In this document: positions 24,438-31,554 of the stretch, one piece after another
Layout: each line of letters starts with the position of its first letter
Position numbering within the stretch: position 1 is the stretch's first letter
Notes under the pieces: generated by a model
What the model was told of the DNA's origin: nothing
The model's database searches: none
What the model saw: the letters and a program-made list of their open reading frames with translations, nothing else
DNA from: AR5 sp041497115
GTDB lineage: Bacteria > Methylomirabilota > Methylomirabilia > Rokubacteriales > CSP1-6
Assembly (NCBI GenBank): GCA_041497115.1
Contig: JBGQFW010000013.1
Span: forward strand, 1 to 64,000
DNA: 64,000 nt
Direction: 5' to 3'
Made by a program: the position numbers and the translations under genes

Positions 24438-25316
24438 CTACAGCCGGAGGGACTTCAGATAGGCGCGGAACTCGGCGCCGAGGTCGGGCCGGGCCAGCGC
24501 GAACGCCACGGTGGTCTTGAGGAACCCCAGCCGGTCGCCGGTGTCGTAGCGCGTGCCCTCGAACTGCACCGCGTACATCGGCCGCCGCCCGCGCAGCGCG
24601 CGCAGCCCGTCGGTCAGCTGGATCTCGCCGCGCGCGTCGGCGGGCGTGCCGGCGAGGACGTCGAACAGGTCCGGGGTGAGCACGTAGCGGCCGATGATGG
24701 CGAGGTCGGAGGGCGCGTCCTCGACCCGGGGCTTCTCGACGAGGTCGCTGATCTCCCAGACGTTGCCGCCGATGTTGCGGCCGGCGATGACGCCGTACTG
24801 GTCGAGGCGCGCGCGCTCCACCCGCTCGACGGCGATGACGGGGTGGCCGTACCTGTCGTAGACGTCGAGCAGCTGGCGCATGCACGGCACCCGGGCGCCG
24901 GCGATGATGTCGTCGCCGAGCAGGACGCCGAACGGCTCGTCGTCCACCACCGCGCGCGCGGCGAGGACGGCGTGGCCGAGGCCGAGCGGCTGCTTCTGGC
25001 GGACGTAGCACATCTCGGCGAGCGCCGAGATCGCCTGGACCTGGGCCAGCTCGTCGGTCTTGCCGCGGTCGCTCAGGTAGCGCTCCAGCTCGAACGCGGT
25101 ATCGAAGTGGTCCTCGATCGCGCGCTTGTTGCGTCCGGTGACGATGATGAGCCGGGCCAGTCCCGAGGCCACCGCCTCCTCGACCACGTACTGGATGGTC
25201 GGCGTGTCCACCAGCGGCAGCATCTCCTTGGGCTGGGCCTTGGTGGCGGGCAGAAAGCGGGTGCCGAGGCCGGCGGCGGGAATCACGGCTTTGCGGACGC
25301 GCGGAGGGGAGCTCAT
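24438..25316 (-). CDS. galU: UTP--glucose-1-phosphate uridylyltransferase
   Basis: The 292-residue nucleotidyltransferase makes UDP-glucose from UTP and glucose 1-phosphate, a precursor for surface polysaccharide. IPAAGLGTRFLPATKAQPKE is the nucleotide-binding start; LGDDIIAG, EKPRVEDAPSDLAIIGRYVL and FEGTRYDTGDRLGFLKT are GalU signatures. It is the last gene of the minus-strand polysaccharide locus, 37 bp after the phosphoglycosyltransferase gene, so sugar-nucleotide supply appears coregulated with assembly. Confidence 0.95.
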   Translation of the reverse strand: MSSPPRVRKAVIPAAGLGTRFLPATKAQPKEMLPLVDTPTIQYVVEEAVASGLARLIIVTGRNKRAIEDHFDTAFELERYLSDRGKTDELAQVQAISALAEMCYVRQKQPLGLGHAVLAARAVVDDEPFGVLLGDDIIAGARVPCMRQLLDVYDRYGHPVIAVERVERARLDQYGVIAGRNIGGNVWEISDLVEKPRVEDAPSDLAIIGRYVLTPDLFDVLAGTPADARGEIQLTDGLRALRGRRPMYAVQFEGTRYDTGDRLGFLKTTVAFALARPDLGAEFRAYLKSLRL

Positions 25317-25353
25317 CGCCGACTGCGTCCCATGATACTCCGCCGCGACGCGC

Positions 25354-26520
25354 TCACCGGCCCGGCCGCGTCCGCCCCACGCCCTCCAGGATGGCGATGA
25401 TGACCAGCACGCAGGCGGCCTGGGTCAGCACCACCGCCGCCTCCCGCGGGGTCGTCTGCTTGAGGAGCAGCGCCGACAGCCCGAGCGTGCCGGCGATGAA
25501 GTAGATCAGGCAGACGCTCTGGGCCTTGCTGAGCCCCAGCGCCTCGAAGCGGTGATGGATGTGGTCCTTGCCGGTGTAGGCCAGCCACTCGCGCACCGAG
25601 TGCACCTGCCCCCTGAGGATTCGCACGACGCCGACGAAGGCGATGTCGAAGAGCGGCACCGCCAGGATGAGCACGGGGGTCAGCAGGGCGACCAGCGGGC
25701 TGTCGTCGGACCACTCCCCCATGACGGCCAGCCCGGCCAGCGTGAAGCCGATGAAGCTGGCGCCGGCGTCGCCGAGGAAGATCGTGGCGCCGCCCGGGCG
25801 GAAGTTGTAGGGCAGGAAGCCCAGGCAGGCGCCGACCATCGGCGCCGCCAGGAAGAAGAGGTAGGGCTGGTTCGTCTGCAGCGCGGTGACGCCGAAGAAC
25901 AGCGCCGCGATCACGCCGAGCCCGCTGGCGAGGCCGTCCATGCCGTCGAGGAACTGGAGCGCGTTCGTCACGGTGAGGAACCACAGCAGCGTGAGCGCCA
26001 GATTGAGGACGAACGCGAGCGGCCACCAGTACGGAATCACGTTGAGCACGACGCCGTAGCCCAGGGCGATCGCGACGGCGACCACCTGCCCGGCCAGCTT
26101 CACGGTCGCCGGCAAATCCACCAGGTCGTCGACGAGCCCGACCGCCACCAGGAGGGCGGCGCCCAGCGCCACGCCCTTGAGCCCGCGGGAGAAGTGGAAG
26201 TTGAAGAGCACGGTGAGGGCCACCGCGCCGTAGACGGCGGCGCCGCCCATGAGCGGCGTGGCCACCTGGTGGACCTTGCGGGCCGACGGCGCGTCGAGGG
26301 CGCCGAGGCGGACGGCGAGCGCACGCACGATCGGCACGCCGGCGAAGGACAGCGCGAACGCCAGCGTGAGCAGGTAGGCCCAGTCCAGCCGCGCCCCGCC
26401 AAACCACGTCCGCACGCCGGGCAGCAGCAGCGCCCCCGCCAGCGCGAGGCGCGCCAGCGTCGCCGTCACCGTCGCCGCCGGCGCGCGCGAGGCCTCGCGG
26501 CCGCCCGCCGCGACGCTCAT
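25354..26520 (-). CDS. WecA/MraY-family polyprenyl-phosphate sugar-1-phosphate transferase
   Basis: The 388-residue multi-TM enzyme (about 10-11 segments) moves a sugar-1-phosphate onto undecaprenyl phosphate and so starts a lipid-linked repeat unit. Visible motifs: VGLVDDLVDLPAT, NALQFLDGMDGLASGLG, IFLGDAGASFIGF and the HIHHRFEALG that marks WecA/TarO/WbpL-type members rather than MraY. The ATG at 26520 overlaps the stop of the aminotransferase gene (ATGA). It is the probable initiating enzyme of the polysaccharide made by this locus. Confidence 0.92.
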   Translation of the reverse strand: MSVAAGGREASRAPAATVTATLARLALAGALLLPGVRTWFGGARLDWAYLLTLAFALSFAGVPIVRALAVRLGALDAPSARKVHQVATPLMGGAAVYGAVALTVLFNFHFSRGLKGVALGAALLVAVGLVDDLVDLPATVKLAGQVVAVAIALGYGVVLNVIPYWWPLAFVLNLALTLLWFLTVTNALQFLDGMDGLASGLGVIAALFFGVTALQTNQPYLFFLAAPMVGACLGFLPYNFRPGGATIFLGDAGASFIGFTLAGLAVMGEWSDDSPLVALLTPVLILAVPLFDIAFVGVVRILRGQVHSVREWLAYTGKDHIHHRFEALGLSKAQSVCLIYFIAGTLGLSALLLKQTTPREAAVVLTQAACVLVIIAILEGVGRTRPGR

Positions 26521-27629
26521 GCCAGCGCCTCGCCGAGCGCCGCCACCACGCGATCCACCTCGCCATCGGTCAGCGTCGGATAGCACGGCAGCGACAGCGC
26601 GCGCCGCCACAGGCGCTCGGCCTCGGGGAAGCCGGCCAGGCCGAGCGCCCGGTGGGCCGGACGGAACACCGGCCGCCGCGCCGCCACCGCGCGCGCGGCC
26701 AGGGCCGCCTGCACCGCGTCGGGCGCGCGCTCGATCTCCACGACGAAGCGATGGAACACGTGGCGCGGCCCGACGTCGGGCGGCAGCGCGCACGGCAGGC
26801 CGGCCAGCCGCGCGCGATAGCGCGCCGCCACCGCGCGGCGCCGCGCCACGAACGCGTCGAAGCGCGCGAGCTGGCTGCGGCCGAGCGCGGCGGCGAGGTC
26901 GGAGAGCTTGGCGTTGCCGCGCGGAACGAGGTCCTCGCGCTCGTCGTACTCTCTCAAGTCGCGCACGCGCGCCACCAGCGGCTCCGGCCCGGCCACCGCC
27001 CCGCCCTCGCCGGTGGTCAGCAGCTTCGTCGCGTAGAAGGAGCACACCGCCAGCGCGCCGGCCGCGCCCACCGGGCGGCCGTCCACGCGGGCCCCCAGCG
27101 CCTGGGCGCAGTCCTCGATCACCGGAACGCCGAGGGCGAGGAACGGCGCCAGATCCACCCCGAGGCCGAAGGCGTGCGGCACGATCACGCAGCGCGTGCG
27201 CGGGGTGAGGCGCGCGCGGGCGTCGGCGGCGGAGAGCGACAACGTCCCCCGGTCCGCGTCGGCCAGCACCGGCGTGGCGCCGACGCGGCGGACGGCGTGG
27301 TGGAGCGCGTCGCAGACGTAGGTCGGGATCACCACCTCGTGGCCGGGACCGACGTCGAGCGCGCGCAGCGCCAACTCGAGCGCGGCGCTGCCGGAGCTGA
27401 CGGCCGCCGCCGCCTCGACGCCGAGCCGCCCGGCCAGCTCGCGCTCGAAGGCGGCGACCTCGGGGCCCTGGGCGACCCACCCCCGGCGGATCACGGCGGC
27501 CACGCGCTCGGCGTCGCTCTCGTCGAGGGTCGGGCGCGAGTGGGGGATCAGAGGTTGAGCAGGAGCCGCACCGACTGGAAGGCCTCGGCGTATTTCACCC
27601 GCGCCTGGATGCCGCGGAAGTTGGCGCAC
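26517..27629 (-). CDS. DegT/DnrJ/EryC1/StrS-family sugar aminotransferase
   Basis: The PLP enzyme transfers an amino group to a keto-sugar nucleotide. PIPHSRPTL-like start (LIPHSRPTLDESDAERV), VSSGSAALELALRAL, IEDCAQALGA and SFYATKLLTTGEGG with the PLP lysine are canonical. The only standard start is GTG 27629, which gives 370 residues, but residues 1-26 then overlap the PIG-L gene. The family N-terminus (LIPHSRP) begins at a CTG at 27551 that overlaps the PIG-L stop, so a CTG start is a serious alternative. It overlaps the WecA-like gene by 4 bp. Confidence 0.9.
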   Translation of the reverse strand: MRQLPRHPGAGEIRRGLPVGAAPAQPLIPHSRPTLDESDAERVAAVIRRGWVAQGPEVAAFERELAGRLGVEAAAAVSSGSAALELALRALDVGPGHEVVIPTYVCDALHHAVRRVGATPVLADADRGTLSLSAADARARLTPRTRCVIVPHAFGLGVDLAPFLALGVPVIEDCAQALGARVDGRPVGAAGALAVCSFYATKLLTTGEGGAVAGPEPLVARVRDLREYDEREDLVPRGNAKLSDLAAALGRSQLARFDAFVARRRAVAARYRARLAGLPCALPPDVGPRHVFHRFVVEIERAPDAVQAALAARAVAARRPVFRPAHRALGLAGFPEAERLWRRALSLPCYPTLTDGEVDRVVAALGEALA

Positions 27630-28162
27630 GACACCGCCAGCTCGAGGATCGTCAGGTCCTCGATGTTCGTCTTCGCCACCTGCGAGCGGTGCGCCTCCAG
27701 GCAGGCCAGCTTCTTGTCGAGGACCTTCTCGACGTCGGTGAAGCAGTTGGGAGTGAAGTTCTGCGTGGTCGGCCCCTCGTAGAAGAGGAAGTTGGGCACG
27801 TAGCGGGTGGCCGACATCGTCCCCTGCGCGAGGTTGCGGTGGTCCTGGTGCGTGTCGTCCCAGTAGTGGACGAAGATCATGCGCGGCTTGATCTTCCGGA
27901 TGACCGACTCGATGCGCTGCACGAGCTCGCGGTTGAGCGGGATCTCGGTGTCGGGATACTCGCCCCAGAACACCTCGCGCGCGCCGATGACGAGCGACGA
28001 GTCGATCTGCTCCTGCCGGCGCACGGCGCCGTCGCCGCCCAGCGCGCCGTCGGAGGCGACGAACAGGTAGACGTCGTGGCCGCGCTCGGCGTACTTGGTG
28101 AGCATGCCGCCGCAGCCATACTCGATGTCGTCAGGATGCGCCCCGATGGCCAGAACGTTCAT
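27548..28162 (-). CDS. PIG-L-family N-acetyl-sugar deacetylase
   Basis: The 204-residue zinc deacetylase has IGAHPDDIEYGCGGML (His-Pro-Asp-Asp catalytic motif at 8-11) and HQDHRNLAQGT, the third zinc ligand region. Family members remove acetyl groups from N-acetylglucosamine-type sugars on lipid or small-thiol carriers. Next to DegT and WbqC genes it most likely edits an amino sugar of the exported polysaccharide. It is preceded by a 94-bp gap carrying two hairpins, which may make it the first gene of a subunit of the locus. Confidence 0.9.
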   Translation of the reverse strand: MNVLAIGAHPDDIEYGCGGMLTKYAERGHDVYLFVASDGALGGDGAVRRQEQIDSSLVIGAREVFWGEYPDTEIPLNRELVQRIESVIRKIKPRMIFVHYWDDTHQDHRNLAQGTMSATRYVPNFLFYEGPTTQNFTPNCFTDVEKVLDKKLACLEAHRSQVAKTNIEDLTILELAVSCANFRGIQARVKYAEAFQSVRLLLNL

Positions 28163-28184
28163 CGCACCTGATTGAGGGATAGAG

Positions 28185-28211
28185 GAGCGCTCCGGCTCCG
28201 CCGGGGCGCTC
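28185..28211. other. 12-bp stem hairpin in the leader of the PIG-L gene
   Basis: GAGCGCTCCGGC and GCCGGGGCGCTC pair over 12 positions (one G-T wobble) around a 3-nt loop. It lies 22 bp upstream of the PIG-L ATG and could influence its translation or protect the 5' end of a processed mRNA. Confidence 0.45.
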
Positions 28212-28228
28212 CGAACGTCGGGGGGCTT

Positions 28229-28251
28229 GGGGGGCCCGCTCGAGGCCCCCC
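28229..28251 (-). terminator. hairpin after the WbqC-family gene
   Basis: GGGGGGCC and GGCCCCCC form an 8-bp stem with a 7-nt loop, 5 bp beyond the WbqC-family stop codon on the minus strand. It is the only sizeable gap inside the polysaccharide locus, so it may end or attenuate the upstream transcript. Confidence 0.45.
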
Positions 28252-28256
28252 ATTAG

Positions 28257-28952
28257 TTAGATCCAAGCATCGCCCCCACGCAGGATGCCCAGGGCCTCAT
28301 CGCCGTGCGTCAATAATAGGTCAAGCCCCGAGAGAAATGGAGCGAATTCCCCGTGCAGCTGCGCGTAGACCGGGTGCTGGTAGGCCTGGTAGCGCACGCT
28401 GATGCCGGCCGCCTCGAACCGGCCCGGGTCCATGTACCGGGCGCCGTCCTGCCCGGCCAGGTAGGTGTCGGCGCCGACCGCGCGGCAGATCGCGACGAGG
28501 CGCTCGCTGGGGTCGGCGGCGGTGACGCCGAGCGTGGAGGCCAGGCAGGCCGGCGTCGTGACGCCGACCGCCCGCGCCAGCCACTCGGCGCTGGCCACGG
28601 CCAGCGGCGCCAGCCGCTCCCACGGCGTCGCGTAGAGTCGCGCCAGCGCCTCGCGGTGCGCCGCCAGGGGCGGGGCCGCCGCGTAGGCCTCCTCGATCGC
28701 GCGCCGGTGGCGGGCGGCCCACGGCTGCGTCGCGTCCACGGTGACCGCGTCGACCGGCGTGCCCAGGTGCGCGTGGACGGGCACGGTGAGCCAGCGCGGC
28801 CCCGCCGCCGTCTTGATGCGGTTGCGGTTCTGCCAGCCGTTCTTCTCGTACTGCACGGTGTCGAGAAAGACGAAGACGTCGGCGGCCGCCCACTTGGCGA
28901 GATAGCCGAGCCACGGCAGGTACTGCGGCTGGTGGATCGCGACGCGCGTCAC
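28257..28952 (-). CDS. WbqC-family protein
   Basis: The 231-residue protein begins VTRVAIHQPQYLPWLGYLAK and has FVFLDTVQYEKNGWQNRNRI and TYLAGQDGARYMDPGRF, the WbqC pattern. WbqC-like proteins occur in surface-glycan loci and are thought to take part in synthesis or acylation of an amino sugar; the reaction is not established. The start is GTG 28952, overlapping the stop of the PHP-domain gene (GTGA). A hairpin follows its stop. The neighbouring DegT and PIG-L genes support an amino-sugar role. Confidence 0.88.
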   Translation of the reverse strand: MTRVAIHQPQYLPWLGYLAKWAAADVFVFLDTVQYEKNGWQNRNRIKTAAGPRWLTVPVHAHLGTPVDAVTVDATQPWAARHRRAIEEAYAAAPPLAAHREALARLYATPWERLAPLAVASAEWLARAVGVTTPACLASTLGVTAADPSERLVAICRAVGADTYLAGQDGARYMDPGRFEAAGISVRYQAYQHPVYAQLHGEFAPFLSGLDLLLTHGDEALGILRGGDAWI

Positions 28953-30400
28953 TTGACGAAGATCGGGTTGGCGACCACGCGCTGCTCGGCGCCGCGCGCC
29001 TCCACCCGCACCACGCGCGGGGCGCCGTCGCCGACGAAGCGGTGGACGGCGCGATAGGGCGTGGCCCCCCGCTCGAGCGCCTCGATGCGTCCGTTGACGA
29101 TCAGCGCGACGCGCACGTCGTGGTGGCCGCCGTCGCTGGCCTCCACCGCGACGCGGATCTCCACGGGCGTGCCGGCCGGCGCCGACAGCGTCTCGCCCAT
29201 GCCCACGGTGGCGGCGCCGGCGGTGGCGGTGAACTCGGCGAGGTCGAAGCCGAGTGCGGGCGTGCGCCGCACCGCGTACATCCGCCCGCGGCGGAGCGCG
29301 TCGAGCACGCCCGCCTCGGAGCGGTCGGCGGCCAGGAACACGGTCTGGATCGGCCCCACCTGCTTGCCGGCGGTGTGGCCGTGGAAGCCCGACTCGGCCA
29401 CCGCCCACGCCGGCCGGCTGCGCTCGCCGCGCACGTACTCGGCGAGCAGGCGGTCCCACCCCGCCCCCGGCTGCTCGAAGGTGCTGGTGTCCTCGTACAC
29501 CGCGCCGAAGGCGGTGTAGCGGAAGGTCCGCAGCAGGTCGTCGGCGTACGGCTCGGTGAGCCAGCCCACGTGCACGGGGCCGAGGTACTGCTCGCCGACG
29601 TCGCGCGCCTCGGGCAGCGACCACACCGTCACCCCGCCCAGCCGGTCCACGTGATCGATGAGCGCCTGGTAGGGGGCCACGCCGAGGCTCTGCGAGGTCG
29701 GCAGCCCGTCGTCGGTGAGCGGCCACGCCCGCACGAGCGCCACCACGCCGAGCGCGCACAGGGTCAGGCCGGGACCCCACGCGCGGCGGTGCACGACCAC
29801 GACCGCCCCGGGACCGAGGCGGCGGCGCACGGGGCGGCGGCGCCAGAGCAGCAGCAAACCGGGGATCACCAGGAGCCCGGGCAGCGCGTCGAGCGCCGAC
29901 TGCGCCGTGTAGCGGCCGGCCGCCGGGTTGCCGACCACGGGCAGCCCGCGCAGCGCCGCCGGGTCACTCACGCCGAACACGAGCAGGTTCTTCTGCACGT
30001 CGTGCACGGTCATGTCGAGCGCCAGCGGCGAGCCGGTCCAGTAGTAGTGCGGGATCACCTCCACGCCCGGGATCAGCAGCACGTGGGGCAGGCGCGCGCG
30101 CACCTCGGCCACGCGCGCCAGGTAGCGCTCGGGCGTCTCGCCGACCGAGCGCTCCTCCCGCGACACGCGCGTGAGCGCGCGGAACGGCGGCAGCCCGTAT
30201 TCCACGCGGGCCAGGTAGTTCTCGGACAGCAGGAGCGCGTCGATCCCCTGCGCGTCGGCGAGTCCGACCAGCCCCTCCAGCGCAAAGTCGCCGGTCGAGA
30301 GGTCGGAGTGCACGTGGACGACGCCGCGCACGCGCTCGAGCGCCGCCGCCGGCGCGGCGGCGAGGAGCCCCACCAGCGCGGCGAGCAGCGCGCGTCTCAC
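28949..30400 (-). CDS. membrane-anchored PHP-domain protein
   Basis: The 483-residue protein has an N-terminal signal or anchor (RRALLAALVGLLAAAPAAA), then VHVHSDLSTGDF, the first metal motif of PHP phosphoesterases, and GIDALLLSEN and GVEVIPHYYW further on. Two hydrophobic stretches near residues 168-186 and 205-225 split the PHP-like part. The C-terminal part (after about residue 230) contains HGHTAGKQVGPIQTVFLA and an Ig-like end (RVALIVNGRIEAL). The periplasmic PHP fold suggests a glycan- or phosphate-processing role in polysaccharide assembly. Starts at GTG 30400 with a 4-bp overlap. Confidence 0.78.
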   Translation of the reverse strand: MRRALLAALVGLLAAAPAAALERVRGVVHVHSDLSTGDFALEGLVGLADAQGIDALLLSENYLARVEYGLPPFRALTRVSREERSVGETPERYLARVAEVRARLPHVLLIPGVEVIPHYYWTGSPLALDMTVHDVQKNLLVFGVSDPAALRGLPVVGNPAAGRYTAQSALDALPGLLVIPGLLLLWRRRPVRRRLGPGAVVVVHRRAWGPGLTLCALGVVALVRAWPLTDDGLPTSQSLGVAPYQALIDHVDRLGGVTVWSLPEARDVGEQYLGPVHVGWLTEPYADDLLRTFRYTAFGAVYEDTSTFEQPGAGWDRLLAEYVRGERSRPAWAVAESGFHGHTAGKQVGPIQTVFLAADRSEAGVLDALRRGRMYAVRRTPALGFDLAEFTATAGAATVGMGETLSAPAGTPVEIRVAVEASDGGHHDVRVALIVNGRIEALERGATPYRAVHRFVGDGAPRVVRVEARGAEQRVVANPIFVK

Positions 30401-31554
30401 CGGCGAAGCCCCCGGGCGCGGGCCAGCGCCTCGTAGATGCCGATCCAGGCGGCGGCGGCCACCTCCGTCGAGAACGCCTCGGCGCGCGGCCGGGCGGCGG
30501 CGCCGAGCTTGGCCCGCAGGGCGCCATCCGCGCCGAGGTCGGCGAGGGCGCCGGCGAGCGCGGCCGGGTCGTCGGGCGGCACCAGGCGCCCGCACTCGCC
30601 GTCCACGATCACGTCGGGGATGCCGCCCACCGTGGTGCCGACGACCGGCAGACCGAGCGCCATCGCCTCCACCAGAACGCGGCCCATCCCCTCGTTGCGG
30701 GAGGGCGCCGCCAGCACGTCGGCGGCGGCCAGGTGGGCGGTGACGTCGCCCACCGCGCCGGTGACGCTCACGCGGTCGGCCATGCCGAGCGCTGCCGCGC
30801 GCGCCTCGAGCGCCGCGCGCTCCTCGCCGTCGCCGACGAGCAGCAGGCGCGCGCCCGGCACGCGGGCCACCACGCCCGGCAGTGCCGCCACGAGGACGTC
30901 GAACCCCTTGATGGGCACGAGCCGTCCGACGCCGGCCACGACGAACGCATCGGGCGCCAGCCCCAGGCGCGCGCGCGCCGCTGTCCGCGACGGCGCCGCC
31001 GCCCGCAGCGCCGCGGTCGGCACGCCGCTCGGCGCCACCGCCCACTGCGCCGGCCGCCCGATCCCCCGCGCCAGGTGCTCCTGCGCCTCGCGCGGGGTGA
31101 GCGCCACCAGCGTGTCGGTCCAGCGCGCGGCCAGCCGCTCGAGCGCCACGAACAGCGCGGTGCGCCGCGGCCCCCAGTAGCCGTAGAAGACGTGGCCGTG
31201 CGGCTGGTGGATGACCGCGGGAACGCCGGCCAGCCGCGCCGCCAGCCGTCCCACGAAGCCGGCCTTGGAGGTGTGGGTGTGCACGACGGCCGGGCGGGCG
31301 CGGCGGAAGAGGCGCGCGAGCGCGATCACCGCGGCGAGATCGCGGACGGGACGCACCTCGCGGCCGAGCGGGCGGATCTCGACGACGCGGCAGCCGCGCC
31401 GGCGCGCGTCGGCCACGGTGGCCGCCTCGGACTCGGGGCCGAGCGCCAGCGTGCACGACCAGCCGGCGCGCTCGAGCGCCTCGATCGTCGCCACGGTGTT
31501 CTCCGACGAGCCGCCCAGCGTCAGGCGCGTGATGACGTGGACGACCGGGATCAC
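30397..31554 (-). CDS. glycosyltransferase family 4 (GT-B)
   Basis: The 385-residue GT-B enzyme starts at GTG 31554 (VIPVVHVITRLTLGGSSENT). It has the N-terminal glycine loop, HTHTSKAGFVGRLAARLAGV, VGRLVPIKGFDVLVAAL and the nucleotide-sugar-binding motif APSRNEGMGRVLVEAMALGL with the E-x7-E pair. It adds a sugar to the lipid-linked repeat unit on the cytoplasmic face. Longer readings upstream overlap the previous gene. Specificity cannot be read from sequence. Confidence 0.92.
   Translation of the reverse strand: MIPVVHVITRLTLGGSSENTVATIEALERAGWSCTLALGPESEAATVADARRRGCRVVEIRPLGREVRPVRDLAAVIALARLFRRARPAVVHTHTSKAGFVGRLAARLAGVPAVIHQPHGHVFYGYWGPRRTALFVALERLAARWTDTLVALTPREAQEHLARGIGRPAQWAVAPSGVPTAALRAAAPSRTAARARLGLAPDAFVVAGVGRLVPIKGFDVLVAALPGVVARVPGARLLLVGDGEERAALEARAAALGMADRVSVTGAVGDVTAHLAAADVLAAPSRNEGMGRVLVEAMALGLPVVGTTVGGIPDVIVDGECGRLVPPDDPAALAGALADLGADGALRAKLGAAARPRAEAFSTEVAAAAWIGIYEALARARGLRR

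Noticed and set aside
28163..28256. Riboswitch or small RNA gene in the hairpin-containing gap
   Set aside because: Two simple hairpins only; no known riboswitch core motif recognised.
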